The position numbers and the translations under genes were made by a program. 64,000 nt of DNA from NCBI GenBank assembly GCA_942159475.1, contig OW804095.1:148666808-148730807 (forward strand), given 5' to 3'. The notes below the pieces were generated by a model that saw nothing but the letters and a program-made list of their open reading frames with translations, was not told where the DNA came from and did not search any database. Source of the stretch: Sthenelais limicola. Its lineage: Eukaryota > Annelida > Polychaeta > Phyllodocida > Sigalionidae. This document shows, in pieces, positions 22,401 through 32,277 of this stretch; positions within the stretch are counted from its first letter, which is position 1, and every line of letters begins with the position of its first letter.

Positions 22401-23599
22401 AAGCGAATGGGGTAGTGTTTTCCATTGACCGTCGCTTGCCTGATGATGTAGCCTTTCACCGGTATGTTGTGCCCGTTGTAGTCGGTGAGCTTTACCGCTA
22501 CAGGTCTGAGTGCTGGTTTTTGATTTAATCCCTGGTAATCCTCATAGTTCATTAAATCCGCTCCAGCTCCAGTGTCAAGTTTGCATATCACCATATCCTC
22601 TCCCAGTTTGACATTTGAGGCCCATTTGTGAGTCTTGCTGATCCTAATTGTCATGACCTCCTTCGCCTCTGTATTCACCGTCCCTATAAATATAGCATCA
22701 ACATTTTCCTCCAGTTGAGTGAATGCTGTTTCCTCCTGTTTTATCTCATCTACCCTTCCCCAGCACTTAGTTTCGAGATGTCCTTTTCTCTTGCATCTGT
22801 CACACCTATGATGCCATGCGGGGCAGTTCCTAATCTCGTGCCTGTTCCCACATTTCTTGCAGTCGATAACACGTGCTGAAGACCGGGTGTCACCCCCTGA
22901 GGGTCCTCCAGCGGCTCCTCCTTGGTCCCGGCGAGTAGGTGGCGTCTGCTGCTGCCTCGGGCCACGTGTTTTTCCCACGTAGTTGACAGTCTCCTGTATG
23001 CCCGGCTCCATCACTAGCAACTCCGCTCTTGTCTGTGCTGCTCGTCTACAAGTTTGTACCGCTCTTTCCAGGGTTAGGTCGTCTTTCTTGATTAGTTTCT
23101 CTTTCAGCCCTCTGTCTGTCATCCCTACCACCATCCTTTCCAGAATAAAGTCTTCCTCATTCTCTCCCCACTCACATGTGGCTGCCTTAATGCGTAAGTC
23201 AGTCACGTAGGCGTCTATGGTTTCTCCTTCCAGTTGCACACGTGTGTTGAACTGATATCTCTCAAAAAACCTGTTTCTTTTTGGTGTGCAGTATTGATCA
23301 AACTTTGTCATTACCGTATCAAAGTCAGTTTTATCCTCTGCTGGGATTCCAGGTACTCGTGCTACTACTGGATCCCTCTGAGCTGGGACCTCTGGAACGG
23401 CAAGTGCCCATGTTCTCGTCTTGTATATCCTCTTTGCCTCGCGGCCCGCAACATGGAGGAAGAGCGAGGTCTTCTTGTTCGGTAGATCCACGCTCACCGC
23501 GTCTGCATACCAGAGGAAATCCTCCTTATAGATTTCCCAATTCTCCGCAACATTCCCTGTGGAGAATGACATTTGCTCTGGTGGCTTTACTCCGTCCAT
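19481..23599 (-). CDS. gag-pol polyprotein of the gypsy element
   Basis: One frame of 1372 codons from the ATG at 23599 (MDGVKPPEQ). It extends upstream by 19 codons into the LTR. Numbering from that upstream Met: two zinc knuckles at ~266-298 (CKKCGNRHEIRNC and CDRCKRKGHLETKC), aspartic protease with DTGA at ~361, reverse transcriptase with YVDD at ~650, RNase H (DALMRG, TDHKPL) and integrase. The integrase has H1019/H1022/C1052/C1055 and the D,D,E residues in GMDLFYW, TDNGPQ and NGKAERA. There is no chromodomain; the tail ends RRSARTGKP...LIEQI. Gag and pol are in one frame with no stop or frameshift between them. All catalytic motifs are present, so it is potentially active. Confidence 0.96.
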   Translation of the reverse strand: MDGVKPPEQMSFSTGNVAENWEIYKEDFLWYADAVSVDLPNKKTSLFLHVAGREAKRIYKTRTWALAVPEVPAQRDPVVARVPGIPAEDKTDFDTVMTKFDQYCTPKRNRFFERYQFNTRVQLEGETIDAYVTDLRIKAATCEWGENEEDFILERMVVGMTDRGLKEKLIKKDDLTLERAVQTCRRAAQTRAELLVMEPGIQETVNYVGKTRGPRQQQTPPTRRDQGGAAGGPSGGDTRSSARVIDCKKCGNRHEIRNCPAWHHRCDRCKRKGHLETKCWGRVDEIKQEETAFTQLEENVDAIFIGTVNTEAKEVMTIRISKTHKWASNVKLGEDMVICKLDTGAGADLMNYEDYQGLNQKPALRPVAVKLTDYNGHNIPVKGYIIRQATVNGKHYPIRFIVSEGISLLGGDTCERLGLITRHYTQEENGVGTSKIDMINKHLNDKLLTEVKQCILPEISELSSIPYVHKIKLKPGAESVIIPARRIPVAIRDKLKLELERMESLGVIQKVEEPTDWVNAMVVVNKPNGDLRICLDPKELNRSIAREHFQLPTRDEMFSEIRDARVFSKLDASHAFWQIKLEESSKNLTTFGTPFGRYAYNRLPYGLCSAPEVFHRSMDQMFENIPGVRVYVDDILVWGRDQEEHDARLAKVKERIAQNKLLMNWTKCEIGVNKIKFLGEELSETGISPDKEKVEAIVNMESPKNKEEVQRIMGCVNFVGRYIPNLSTSCANIRSLMQKQTEWQWDKIHEEEWQHIKQVLSSGPVLSYFDIRRPTKVSSDALMRGLGAVLLQYHQNAWKPVAYAARSLTECESRYAQIEKEMLGLIYACERFHNYIYGMRDVQLETDHKPLVPLANKSLNEMTPRIQRMMLRLQRYNVKMQWVPGKTLYISDTLSRATYAVRVVQQEGGLQEREVRAQVNLIYESLPASKTMLTRIAEETAKDELLCAVKEAIMDGWKNGVCPAYASIKDELCIISGVILRGQRIVIPSSMRREMLEKLHEGHLGIEKQRRWARQSMYWPRMNHDIEYQSKMCGICLKYLPAQQKEPMVEDKEDWGPWEKIGMDLFYWEKNEYLMIVDYHSSYPEIVRLTSTTSEQVIMHTKSIFAKYGVPQLVITDNGPQFSSQSFRQFSETWAFNHRTSSPRYPQSNGKAERAVGIVKNLLSKAKETGQDPYMALLAYRSAPMESGVSPGEALHGRKLNGPLPSVRATKYKQESVGQNNKSEKYDLNAKVLKPLEPEDTVFVRGDKWDQTGKVITQLSPRSYTVLTESGSVLRRNRRHLKSVPKQPVGKGVNQYNETRDFEETDQGPEERRTVETETIKETIKDIPQNQIRDTVTDSTEQVAVPPGVPQTPEPRRSARTGKPVTRLIEQI

Positions 23600-23627
23600 T
23601 TTGCGATCGTTTTTACTTCTGGTACCA

Positions 23628-23760
23628 TGTAGTAATACTCTAGTATGAATTGACAACCGTACGCCGTGTTAGTTCTAAGTCAACTGCCTTTATTCCCACT
23701 CTCCAGTGGTTGGTCAGTGTGGCCGCCACCAGTGGCAGCACCTGCTAGGATATCTAGACA
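23628..23760 (-). repeat. 5' LTR (133 bp)
   Basis: Identical to the 3' LTR. A Met codon in the LTR (23656) is in frame with gag-pol, but the more likely start is the ATG at 23599, after the primer-binding site. Confidence 0.95.
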
Positions 23761-23765
23761 GTTTG

Positions 23766-26317
23766 ATGGAAAGAAATCCTAGTGTTGTTCTTGGCTACCT
23801 GCACACGCCCATAGTAATACATAGCGCGATCTGGGCGAAAATAGGGGTTTTAGCGCACAACTCGGCTATGTCAACGATGTTTTAAAAGCTTTTGGGGGTT
23901 GATAGCACCTGCTTGTATTCTGATTACCTGGGAAATGGGTATGGGAGTACTGGTACAACCGATTGTGAACATATTTCAAAACTGAACGGTAAAAAAACGC
24001 AAAAAACGGTAGCCCATCGATGATATTCTCAATCCGTCCCCCGATGGTCGCCAGAATGGCCATACCCGTAGTTCGCCACAACGCCTAGCATGTCGCTACT
24101 GGTATTACATGACAGCGGTATACAGACTTCTAGAGGTGACCTCCAGTTCTCCCTGCCGTTACCCTGGCCGAAAGGGGTAATAATAATACTGTTTTACTTT
24201 TATAAAGAGACAAGTAAGAAATAAATGACTAATTTGGGGGTCGAGTGTGGAGATCGAGACCACTCTAAAAATGCAATGTCCCTAAGTCGATTCTCAATAT
24301 TTACAGCTGTAAAAGGATGTAAAAAAGGAGGACGTTTCATCTTGGTATAGCCCAAATAAATGAAATCTATTAATATTGTCCGTCAATTTTATGTCACGAT
24401 AAGCGACGGCCGTCTTTAGGTGACCTAGCTGTGCTCAGTATTAAATATTATGTTTATAATATTGTTAGGCTATATACCTCATTGTGTCTACCCCTAAAAT
24501 TTAACTTTCATTACATATAAACACAGTTCTAAAATTGTTGTATCTGTAGGCTACCGTACTCCTGATGATGACCACACCTCGGTCGAAACGCGTAGGTTAA
24601 AGCCTATACTTTATCGAATTTTAAAGGCAAGATATTGTGAGGTGGATGCAAGGAAAACGAAAAGACGTTTTGGTGGTTCGTCTTTAGTTGATCGGTGATT
24701 TTCACCTACCTACAATTAAATGTATTAATATATAATAGGCGGAACTGATGAGTGGTAGCAACCGCTTACCTGGTGGGAGTGTGGCAAGTATACCGTTCCC
24801 TTGCTTCTGCTTCCACCTGTCGGTCCATTATCGATGTTCCAAAAATAATTAAATTTTCACTTAATATTCTGCACTATATTCACCTTCATTGGTTGTTGAT
24901 TGTTGTCAATGATGACTACTCTGCATGTCTAATGGTCTACCAATATCCTACATATATAGGCCTAGATCTAATGTTAGGCCTAGGCCTACTCACTATTATT
25001 GTTAGCGCTTCATGGGTTTAGCAGTTTCCCTCAGTTGAATAATTCCCAGACAATTTTCCCAGGCAATGATTGGAAATAAATTCATAAATAAATGATAAAG
25101 ATACTAAACAAACCATAGGCCTACAAGCGTTTATAATATGCCATTGAATGCCACAAAAGTCTTTAATATATCAATCTCTTGGTATCATTTGAGGAATTGT
25201 AATGATAGGATTAAATTATCTACTGTATTTAGAATGAAGGAACTACTAAGTTTTTGTTCATGACAGCCTCCTGTATCTGTCTCTGTATCTCTCCTCTCCC
25301 TCTCCTTACTCTTTCCCTTTCCCCTACCCTCAATCATGATTTTCTCCCCTCTCCTTCTTTATCTTTCTCTTGCTCTCTCTCCCTCCCCCTAGTTCCCCTT
25401 TATTTACTAATATTAAATTCTTTTTAAAATTAATATTAAATCCTCATTATTTCTATTTTCAAATAGATTTCCAGTGTTACATTCGGCAAGTCTAACATTC
25501 AAAATAATGAAGATATCGTTCCATTTTTTTCTCAGGATATGTACCCAGAGAAAGAGGGAGCTTGCTCTATCCCATTTTAATAGCGTCCTTGCACCGCGCG
25601 GGCAACTGGTGCCGGAATCGCGCATTAATTCACTACGTTGCAACGACATAGGGGCTATCTCAATATTTTACCGTTACCACAAGCATTTCCGGGTGAGTAT
25701 GTTGGCGAAAAGAGGTCCCGGGTCGGGTCGCTGTTGTTTTCTTGGGATCATAGACGTGATAGATTCTTAAAACGTAGCTAAACGTCTATGTTGGGATGGA
25801 AAGTTGTTGAGGGTTGGGAAAATTGTTGATGTGAACTTAGTGGGGTACAATCGTTTTTTGTAGCTTTTTAAAGTTTGAGGTTGTGTCCTTCTTCAAGTAG
25901 GCACAGGGGTAAAAATTTCATTTTAATATGTTCTATTGGGAATTAGCTTAATCACAGAGAGCTCTAAGCACAGATCTTAATATTTTTTTAATTATTCATC
26001 TATTCCTATTATAACCTGAGATATGATCTAGAGAACATCTGAGAAAAGGCTCATCCTCACCCTTAGGCACCAATGCTAATCTTAGGATTGAAAACTGTGA
26101 TTTGCCCTGGAGGACTTGAGAATGGGTTAATCTACTGTATTAGTATTTATAAGAATAAGCAACTCGTGAGCTTGAGTATTAGGTTAAGACTGGTTTATTC
26201 ATGAGAGTGACGCGAGGTGGCGGTAGTGTCGCACCGCATAGCGAGTATCCCGACATCTCCTTTTTTAACCTACAAAAACAACAAGTATATAGATAAGAAT
26301 AATGAATGATGAAAAGA
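23766..26317. other. no gene seen
   Basis: Non-coding sequence between two retroelements. Notable items are a hammerhead-like motif at 24562-24590 and a CT-rich low-complexity tract at about 25263-25395. Short frames lack recognisable motifs. Confidence 0.4.
24562..24590 (+). ncRNA. hammerhead-ribozyme-like core
   Basis: CTGATGA (24562-24568), a 4-bp stem GACC/GGTC (24570-24573 with 24581-24584) around a 7-base loop, then GAAAC. This is the exact order and spacing of the hammerhead core and stem II. I could not find a convincing stem III with a cleavage triplet, so activity is doubtful. Such cores are known in invertebrate retroelements, including Penelope-like ones. Confidence 0.35.
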
Positions 26318-26437
26318 CTAACATTGTTCAATATACCTTTGAGTTGGTTTACATAATCTTGAACTTTTACGACATGTTGCGTTTTCGACTGCATTGTTAA
26401 CATTACTGTTTTCTAAGTTACAATTACTTTCTGTTAT

Positions 26438-26667
26438 TGTTATACTTTGAGGGTTTCAATGTATAGCGATTATAGGCTACTTACTTGGGTTTCTATAAGT
26501 GTGAGATGCGCCCGACGTTAAAGGGTTTAGGTGGTCCTGCTTCGTCCGGGGTTAAGTGTCATCTGCCGCGTGCAGGCAGTGCGTGGGAATGCACCCACTC
26601 AGCCTCCGTGAGGCTGTGACGTTGTTCGGCCGCTAGGGGATTCCCCGCGCACAGGCTGCGTACAACA
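26438..26667 (-). repeat. 3' LTR of the TatD element
   Basis: Nearly identical to 31578-31801. It carries a 6-bp insertion next to TGCTTCGTCCGGGG and GCGTAC where the other copy has GCGCAC. Confidence 0.9.
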
Positions 26668-26860
26668 TTCCCCCCTATTCTATTTAAATAGGGGAGGACT
26701 CCATTTTCTGCAGGGCTGTCTCTCCAGGTGGCGCCGGGCAATTACCCAGCCATGGTAGTTTCTGGTCCCCATATATATTTTGTGGGGCATTATTTACAAT
26801 GTCGCCGGCAAGTGGCCAGCAGCTAACTACAGCTATTTACATCCTGAGTCTGTCCAAATG

Positions 26861-28673
26861 CTAGAGGCGGAAGAACCCGATGGCATTCTTCGCCGTGGCC
26901 TCTAGCACAACTGACTTGGGCAGGCTCCGAAGGCGCCCGATGGCCCTGGCTACCTCCACAATTGAGGCTGGGCCATGCTGGTGTCTGGGCCGGTTTGGTG
27001 GGGGCAGGTATGGGCTGTCTGTCTCCAGGAGCAAGCGTTCCAGTGGCAGGCGCCGGATCACATCATCCAGCTCTGGGTGGGCGATCTGCTCTCAGCAAAA
27101 TAGCCGAGATGCTGAACATAACACCTGGGAATAGCTCCTGCCATCGCTCCTGATCTGCCAGTCCCCCATTGAAGCAGTGTAGCTGGATCCCGTGTTCTTT
27201 GGGTAGGACTTGCTTCAGAACGTCCTGGCAGTGTCGCTGTGCCCTTCCATCCCCCCTGTCGCGGGCATGGATCACCAACGGCACCCCCATCTCCACAGCG
27301 TGTGCTGCCATGTTCGAAAGGGCAGCCTGTTGCGCTACGATGGTGTCCCTGTTGTCCCTGTGGAACAGGTCGATGCCCACTTCTCCCACAGCACAGAGTG
27401 AGTTGCGGCTGGCTGCTCCCCTGGCCCGCTCCAGGATGGACTCAAGTTTTACGAAGTCCTGGGGGACACGGGTCGGGTGGAGGCCAACAGCCTGGTGAAC
27501 TGTTGCTCCTGGCATTAGGTGGCGGCTGCTTGTTTCCCAGTCGTCAGGAAAACATGCGATGTCGACGACCTCCAGGGACTCGAGCTGGCTCCGCAGGTCT
27601 TGTCCGGCCATCTCTATGGCATGCCTGCTGCCCATGTCAGTCCACAGCTTCCGTAGGTGGCAGTGCGCATCCACACCTCTGGGCCTGATTTCCCTCCTTA
27701 GGCTGGTTTGCCTGCTATACCCCTTAAGGCGTTCCTGGTCTCTCACAGAGGTCTGGGCGAGCAAGCCTGCGGTGACCCGCCAATGGAGAAGGCACCCCGT
27801 CAGGTTTGGAGGGTTCCACCGCCGAGGAGCTGGCTGCCTTGTGGTCAGTGACCTGTCAAACAGGTCCATGAGGGCCCCTCTGGTTGCACCGATCTCCAGG
27901 TTGTGTGGGACCAGTCCTGCCCTCATGACCAACGGCAACAGGTCCTGAAGTTGCAGCTCTAGGGCCTTAGCCAGTTCCTCCAGGTAGCCAAGGCACAGTC
28001 CCGCCCACTCTGCAAGGGTACTTTCAGAGAATGCCCTTGGGCTGTGGCATCTTGTCAGGTGGAGCTCCAGCGCTGGCATTCGAGCCCATTGCGTGCGGCA
28101 GCCCCAACATGCCATTTCAGGTTGAAAGAAGAAGGGTAGGTGTGCCTGTAGCATGTGGCGTTGGAGGTGGCCCTGTCTCTCACAGTCCTCCGACACCGGG
28201 CACAAACATCGCTTCCCCCTCCGGGACTCATAAGTGGGAGAGTGTCTTCTCCGACTTTCATCTGTCTCCTTGCGGGCCTTCTTAGGTTGGGTGGGGCAGC
28301 TAAGCTGTTCATCGTTCCCCGCTCCCTGGCCTTGACCCTTCTTTCGTTTTCTGTCATTTGGCGCCGGATAGGTATCCAGCTCTACAACCCTAGCAGGCTT
28401 CGCCGGGAAAGGTCCCAGCAGGCTAGGTCGTTCTGCGTAGTTTGCTCTGACGGCGACCTGGTGGTGACTGCTGATTGGCGCCGGGTAGTTACCCAGCTCA
28501 ACAGGTCCAGCGTCTGTCACTGCCTTGTACGGGACCCACAGGAAACCGTCCCTCCATACTGGTGCTGGTGGACTGTCGACTGGAGTTGCCTCCTGTAGTC
28601 CCCTGACTCGGATGGTCAGTGCTGGCAGCTGGCTCTGGTTGAATCCAGACATTCCTGGAAGGTAACAGGTCAC
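26861..28673 (-). pseudogene. zinc-finger plus TatD-type metal-dependent nuclease ORF (one frameshift)
   Basis: The first frame (28673-27063, 536 codons; a likely start is the second Met, MSGFNQSQ) has a Pro-rich basic N-terminus, then Cys/His finger-like pairs near residues 156-178 and 189-210 (CWGC ... H..). It then has a TatD-like domain from ~333: HxH in DAHCHL (337/339), E431 in GEVGID, H469 in VIHARD and H499 in QLHCFNGG. The last metal ligand, D in LLLETDSPYL, lies in a second frame (27061-26861) ending KNAIGFFRL. A single frameshift near 27070-27095 separates the two. TatD proteins are Mg-dependent 3'-5' DNases of the amidohydrolase-like fold. All expected ligands are present. It starts 90 bp after the pol frame ends, the position env takes in retroviruses. 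Confidence 0.85.
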
Positions 28674-28762
28674 CAGTAAGTCATTTTACCCATTCAGGAC
28701 ACAAATCTTAATTCTATACACACTGGTTAGTCTACCTTGAGCAAATCTACGAGGGGTGAAAT

Positions 28763-29705
28763 CTAGTGGAAGATCTTTGTCAGTCGACGGACAGTGTCCA
28801 GCAGTCTGCGAGGTGGGCATATATGACAGTCTGCTCTTGTTTGTTGCTGCGTTATTGTCCGTGGAGGGATCTCTGGCTCCAGTATCTTGTCTTCCTCTCT
28901 TTCCTTTGTGCTTGTGGCTGTAGGAGTTTGAGGGGTGCTGGTTTCCTCGAAAAAGGTATCCAGCTCCAGAGCTTCCCCAGGCTCCTCTGAGTATGGGTGT
29001 GGTGTCGCCCCTGCCTGGTGAGGTTGCTCTAGGTCTTCCCTGTCCTCACTCTCATCATACTGGATGGTTGCATCAAGGTCCATCAGCTGGTGCCGCATGC
29101 GTCGCATCCACAGCGGGATTGCTCTGTCCTGGCACAGCATGATCCTATCGTGATGCACAATGCTAGACTTCCTGCGCCCCTTGATTCTAAAGAGGCGAGG
29201 AGACAGAACCTCCTCCACTAAGTAGGGTCCCGCCCAAATTGGTTTCAATTTAGGGCTCTCGCCCTTCTTGCTGGCAGTGTGTCTCTTGTAAACAAGATCT
29301 CCAACATTGTATTCGGATTCTCTCAGCTTGATGTCATAATACCTTTTCTGCACCAGCTGAGCTCGGCCAAGGTTGTCCCATGCATGCTGGTGTACTTTAG
29401 CCAGTGTCTCACGCAGCTTTTGCACATACTCAGGTTCTGTCAGCCCTTCTTTTCTTGTGTCAGGGAGACCGAATATAAGTCCTTCTGGCTGCCAAACTTC
29501 CCGACCCAACATCAGCATATTTGGGCTGTACCCTGTTTGCTTGTGGGGGACTGCTCGCAATGCCCCTGTCAAGAGAGGGAGGTGTTCGTCCCATTCTTTT
29601 GACTCTCCCCGGAGATAACACCTGACCATTTGCAGGACGGTTCTATTGTATCTTTCGACCTGGCCATTTGAAGCTGGGTGGTATGGGGTTGTTCTCGTCT
29701 TGCCA
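28763..29705 (-). pseudogene. integrase C-terminal half of the TatD element
   Basis: The frame begins in the catalytic-Glu helix (YHPASNGQVERYNRT near 29690-29640) and runs through the typical post-core region (GYSPNMLMLGREVW, then VGDLVYKR ... GPYLVEEVLSPRLFRI). It ends after an acidic Glu/Thr-rich tail at 28763. The upstream two catalytic aspartates, zinc-binding region and all of RT are absent. The break at about 29705 joins directly to the gag start in another frame, marking an internal deletion of several kb. Confidence 0.85.
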
Positions 29706-29892
29706 GCTTTGTAGCCAGTCTCGCTGAGTTGGCATCGTCCGGCTCATTTGCCTCCGTCAGCAGGAGCTGGATGTCGGTGAACGGACCTTTGTCCCTAATC
29801 AGTGCCAAAATGGTGGTGGCCCTTCCAGTTCCGATGCCCTCAAGGCTCTTCAAGCTCTCCTCATCAGTGTTGTTTATGTTGATCAGGGGCAT
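29700..29892 (-). CDS. gag N-terminus with helix-hairpin-helix motif (truncated)
   Basis: Starts MPLININNTDEESLKSLEG and continues IGTGRATTILALI, a classic helix-hairpin-helix (ComEA-type) DNA-binding signature, with a second helix PFTDIQLLL. About 60 residues are gag-like before the deletion junction; the rest of the open frame is out-of-phase integrase sequence. A helix-hairpin-helix motif is not a usual start for gag, so either this family has an unusual capsid protein or the motif belongs to a leader protein. Confidence 0.6.
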
Positions 29893-31577
29893 TTTTGATT
29901 AGGGTTTTGAGCGTCCACAAATTGCGTAAAGAAAATTGGGCCGATCAATCAGCAATATTGCCGAACTCGCTTACGTGGTATGCCTGGCGACTGACGTGGT
30001 ATGGGTTAGTAGAGGGGCTAGCCATAATGTATGTTTTATTGCATTAGCATGCAACCAGTACAAGGCGCCGAGAAAATTCCCAGCAGATGACAATGTATGG
30101 CCCTCTTATTCTAGTGGTGAGTGCCTAAAATGTATGATAATTGCTTGCCGATAAATGTTGCATCACAATCCCTTAATAAAACATGTCACTTATGCAGAGG
30201 TAAAATTGTCCAAACCAATTTTATTAACTTTTCAGTTAATGGCTGATTCGAATATATAGGCCTATAGCATAATAAATTTCAATTGATTGTGATCTATAAT
30301 TTAATACAACTGGAAGAGTTAATTCAGGATCAATTTCAATGTCAGGGGATGGCCAGGTGCTGGTAGAAAATGAATTAACAACAATCTCCAGTCAAAAAAT
30401 CAGTTGCAACAAACATTGGCTTTCCGGATGCAACCACTCAAGCCTACCAGATTTAATTCAATGAGAATAACATTGGCTTTCCGAATGCAACCACTCCAAC
30501 CTGCCGTGCTTGGCTCAGTGAGAACTTCCTGCCACCTACAAGTGGTTGTGTTTGGAACTGCATGTGGGTTCCACAGATGTACAGTTCTTAATGTAAAATA
30601 AGGTTATTTGCTGGCAAAATCATTTATAAGATGTTGATTTCAAAGTCAGACATGTTCCCATCTAGTTTCCAATGATAAGATGTTAAAATTAGGATGGAAA
30701 CAATTTATCAAATGTCCTTCAGGAAATGCTGGTAAACGAACACAACCACAGGGACAAAGGTTGAAGGAGCCGTGACTCGTGAATGGCTCCTGACTTCTCT
30801 GTTAACCCTTTTTAAGGGAGTGTCTTCCAATTAAGTCACCGGGAAATGCCCAGTTTAATTAATAAAATAATGACAAATTCATAAAGCTGACATTAAATCC
30901 ACCCTATACCTGTCTTTAGAATGGAGAATAAACAGCAAATAGGGGAAGATGGCAATGGATTTTAATTTGGGTCTTGGAGAGAGGAGCACCTCTCCACCTA
31001 AGTTTAGAAAGGGTTAAGATGGCCGTCCTCGTGTGGCCTTGACGCACTGCTTAACCCTTTATTGTGAAAGTCAGCGATATGATTCCCAACCAGTGAAACA
31101 ATTATTGAGATTTCCACTAAATGTAAGCGGTAATTATAGCACAAAGATTCACAGGATGCGAAATCAATTAATTAATGAAGATTGTAATGTAGCCTGGGTA
31201 TCCAAGCAAGGTAATGAAGTTATGAGAAAGCATGGGAAAGCTTCTCCTCCTTGGCCAACCAATATTATGCGTTAGAACTGTACCAATGCAAACGGTTAAT
31301 TTACTGTAGATAAATCCAAGGATTTGAAGCTAATCAATGAGATGAGAAGCTACCAGCCTTGTGTAATCCAATGGGAAAGTAAATATTACTGTAAAATTCA
31401 CTTGCCCCTCTTCTCACATGTGATAAGGGATGGTAGACGGTTTGGCTACCCTAAGTTTAAATCCTGTGTTCTCCAGGTGGTTCCTCTTTCCACAAGACAA
31501 AAATTAAGGTAGGATGATGCTAATTAGCTTAATGGTGATAATAATAGATCCACGCAAGCAAGTACTCCTGGCACCAA
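29893..31577 (-). other. long leader of the TatD element
   Basis: 1.7 kb between the 5' LTR and the first coding frame, with no long frame on either strand. A ~58-bp direct tandem duplication lies at about 30411-30525 (AACATTGGCTTTCCGRATGC twice). It may contain packaging or splicing signals, or sequence captured from the host. Confidence 0.5.
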
Positions 31578-31801
31578 TGTTATACTTTGAGGGTTTCAAT
31601 GTATAGCGATTATAGGCTACTTACTTGGGTTTCTATAAGTGTGAGATGCGCCCGACGTTAAAGGGTTTAGGTGCTTCGTCCGGGGTTAAGTGTCATCTGC
31701 CGCGTGCAGGCAGTGCGTGGGAATGCACCCACTCAGCCTCCGTGAGGCTGTGACGTTGTTCGGCCGCTAGGGGATTCCCCGCGCACAGGCTGCGCACAAC
31801 A
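31578..31801 (-). repeat. 5' LTR of the TatD element
   Basis: Pairs with 26438-26667. The near-identity points to recent insertion although the body is deleted, so the element probably moved in trans. Confidence 0.9.
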
Positions 31802-32125
31802 TTATTATTGGAACAGGCTTGGAAACTCTTTTTTCAATAGACCTTGTTATTGGGCTTGATACAATGTCTGCCCTTCCCTTAGGTTCAGTATCCGTGTATA
31901 CATTTTCTTCCTGTTCCTGAGAATCATTCATTACTGGTAATTCTCTGTTCTCATTAGTTCTGAGAATGTCAACTCTGTTCCTGCGACATATAGCACCATT
32001 GTCCATTTCTAACATGTATGATCTTTCACTTAGTTTAATCTGAACCTTTCCTGTAGTGCTCCAACCTTCCTCTGTTCGTAGCCTGATACTATCACCCTCT
32101 TCAAGGGGTCTTAATAGCCCACCTG

Positions 32126-32277
32126 CGCGGACGCCATTTTGCGAAAGGGATTATGGGGTCTGATGTCCTATTGCAGTAGCAAACAATCGTCATGCATGAT
32201 TTGGCAGACTGTAAAGACCTCAAACAATCCCATAATTTAATAGCATCCGGTCATGCGCTCTTTGCAATGCAGGTTGT
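32126..32277. other. unexplained ~150-bp insert in the older gypsy remnant
   Basis: Interrupts the coding sequence between the integrase core and C-terminal domain. It starts near CTGCGCGGACGCCATTTTGCG. I see no clear terminal repeats or target duplication, so it could be a small element or a rearranged segment. Confidence 0.4.

Larger units (their letters stand above)
19217..23760 (-). mobile_element. complete Ty3/gypsy retrotransposon (Mag/K02A2.6-like)
   Basis: Two 133-bp LTRs (19217-19349 and 23628-23760) are identical by eye, read TG...CA on the minus strand, and are flanked by the 5-bp duplication GTTTG (19212-19216 and 23761-23765). A primer-binding site starting TGGTACCAGAAG directly follows the 5' LTR (23627 downward) and resembles initiator tRNA-Met sites. 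A pure purine tract abuts the 3' LTR (19350-19362). The single reading frame is uninterrupted. Identical LTRs plus an open frame indicate a recent insertion. Confidence 0.97.
26438..31801 (-). mobile_element. internally deleted Ty3/gypsy LTR element carrying a TatD-nuclease ORF
   Basis: LTRs at 26438-26667 (230 bp) and 31578-31801 (224 bp) differ by one 6-bp indel and about one base, start TGTTGT and end ATAACA on the minus strand. Flanking TTAT (26434-26437 and 31802-31805) is a 4-bp duplication. A primer-binding site starting TGGTGCCAGGAGT lies one base after the 5' LTR and resembles tRNA-Leu-type sites. A purine tract AGGGGGGAA abuts the 3' LTR. Order on the minus strand: 1.7-kb leader, gag start with a helix-hairpin-helix motif, a deletion, integrase C-terminal half, then a separate zinc-finger/TatD frame. 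Protease, RT, RNase H and most of the integrase core are missing. Confidence 0.9.
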
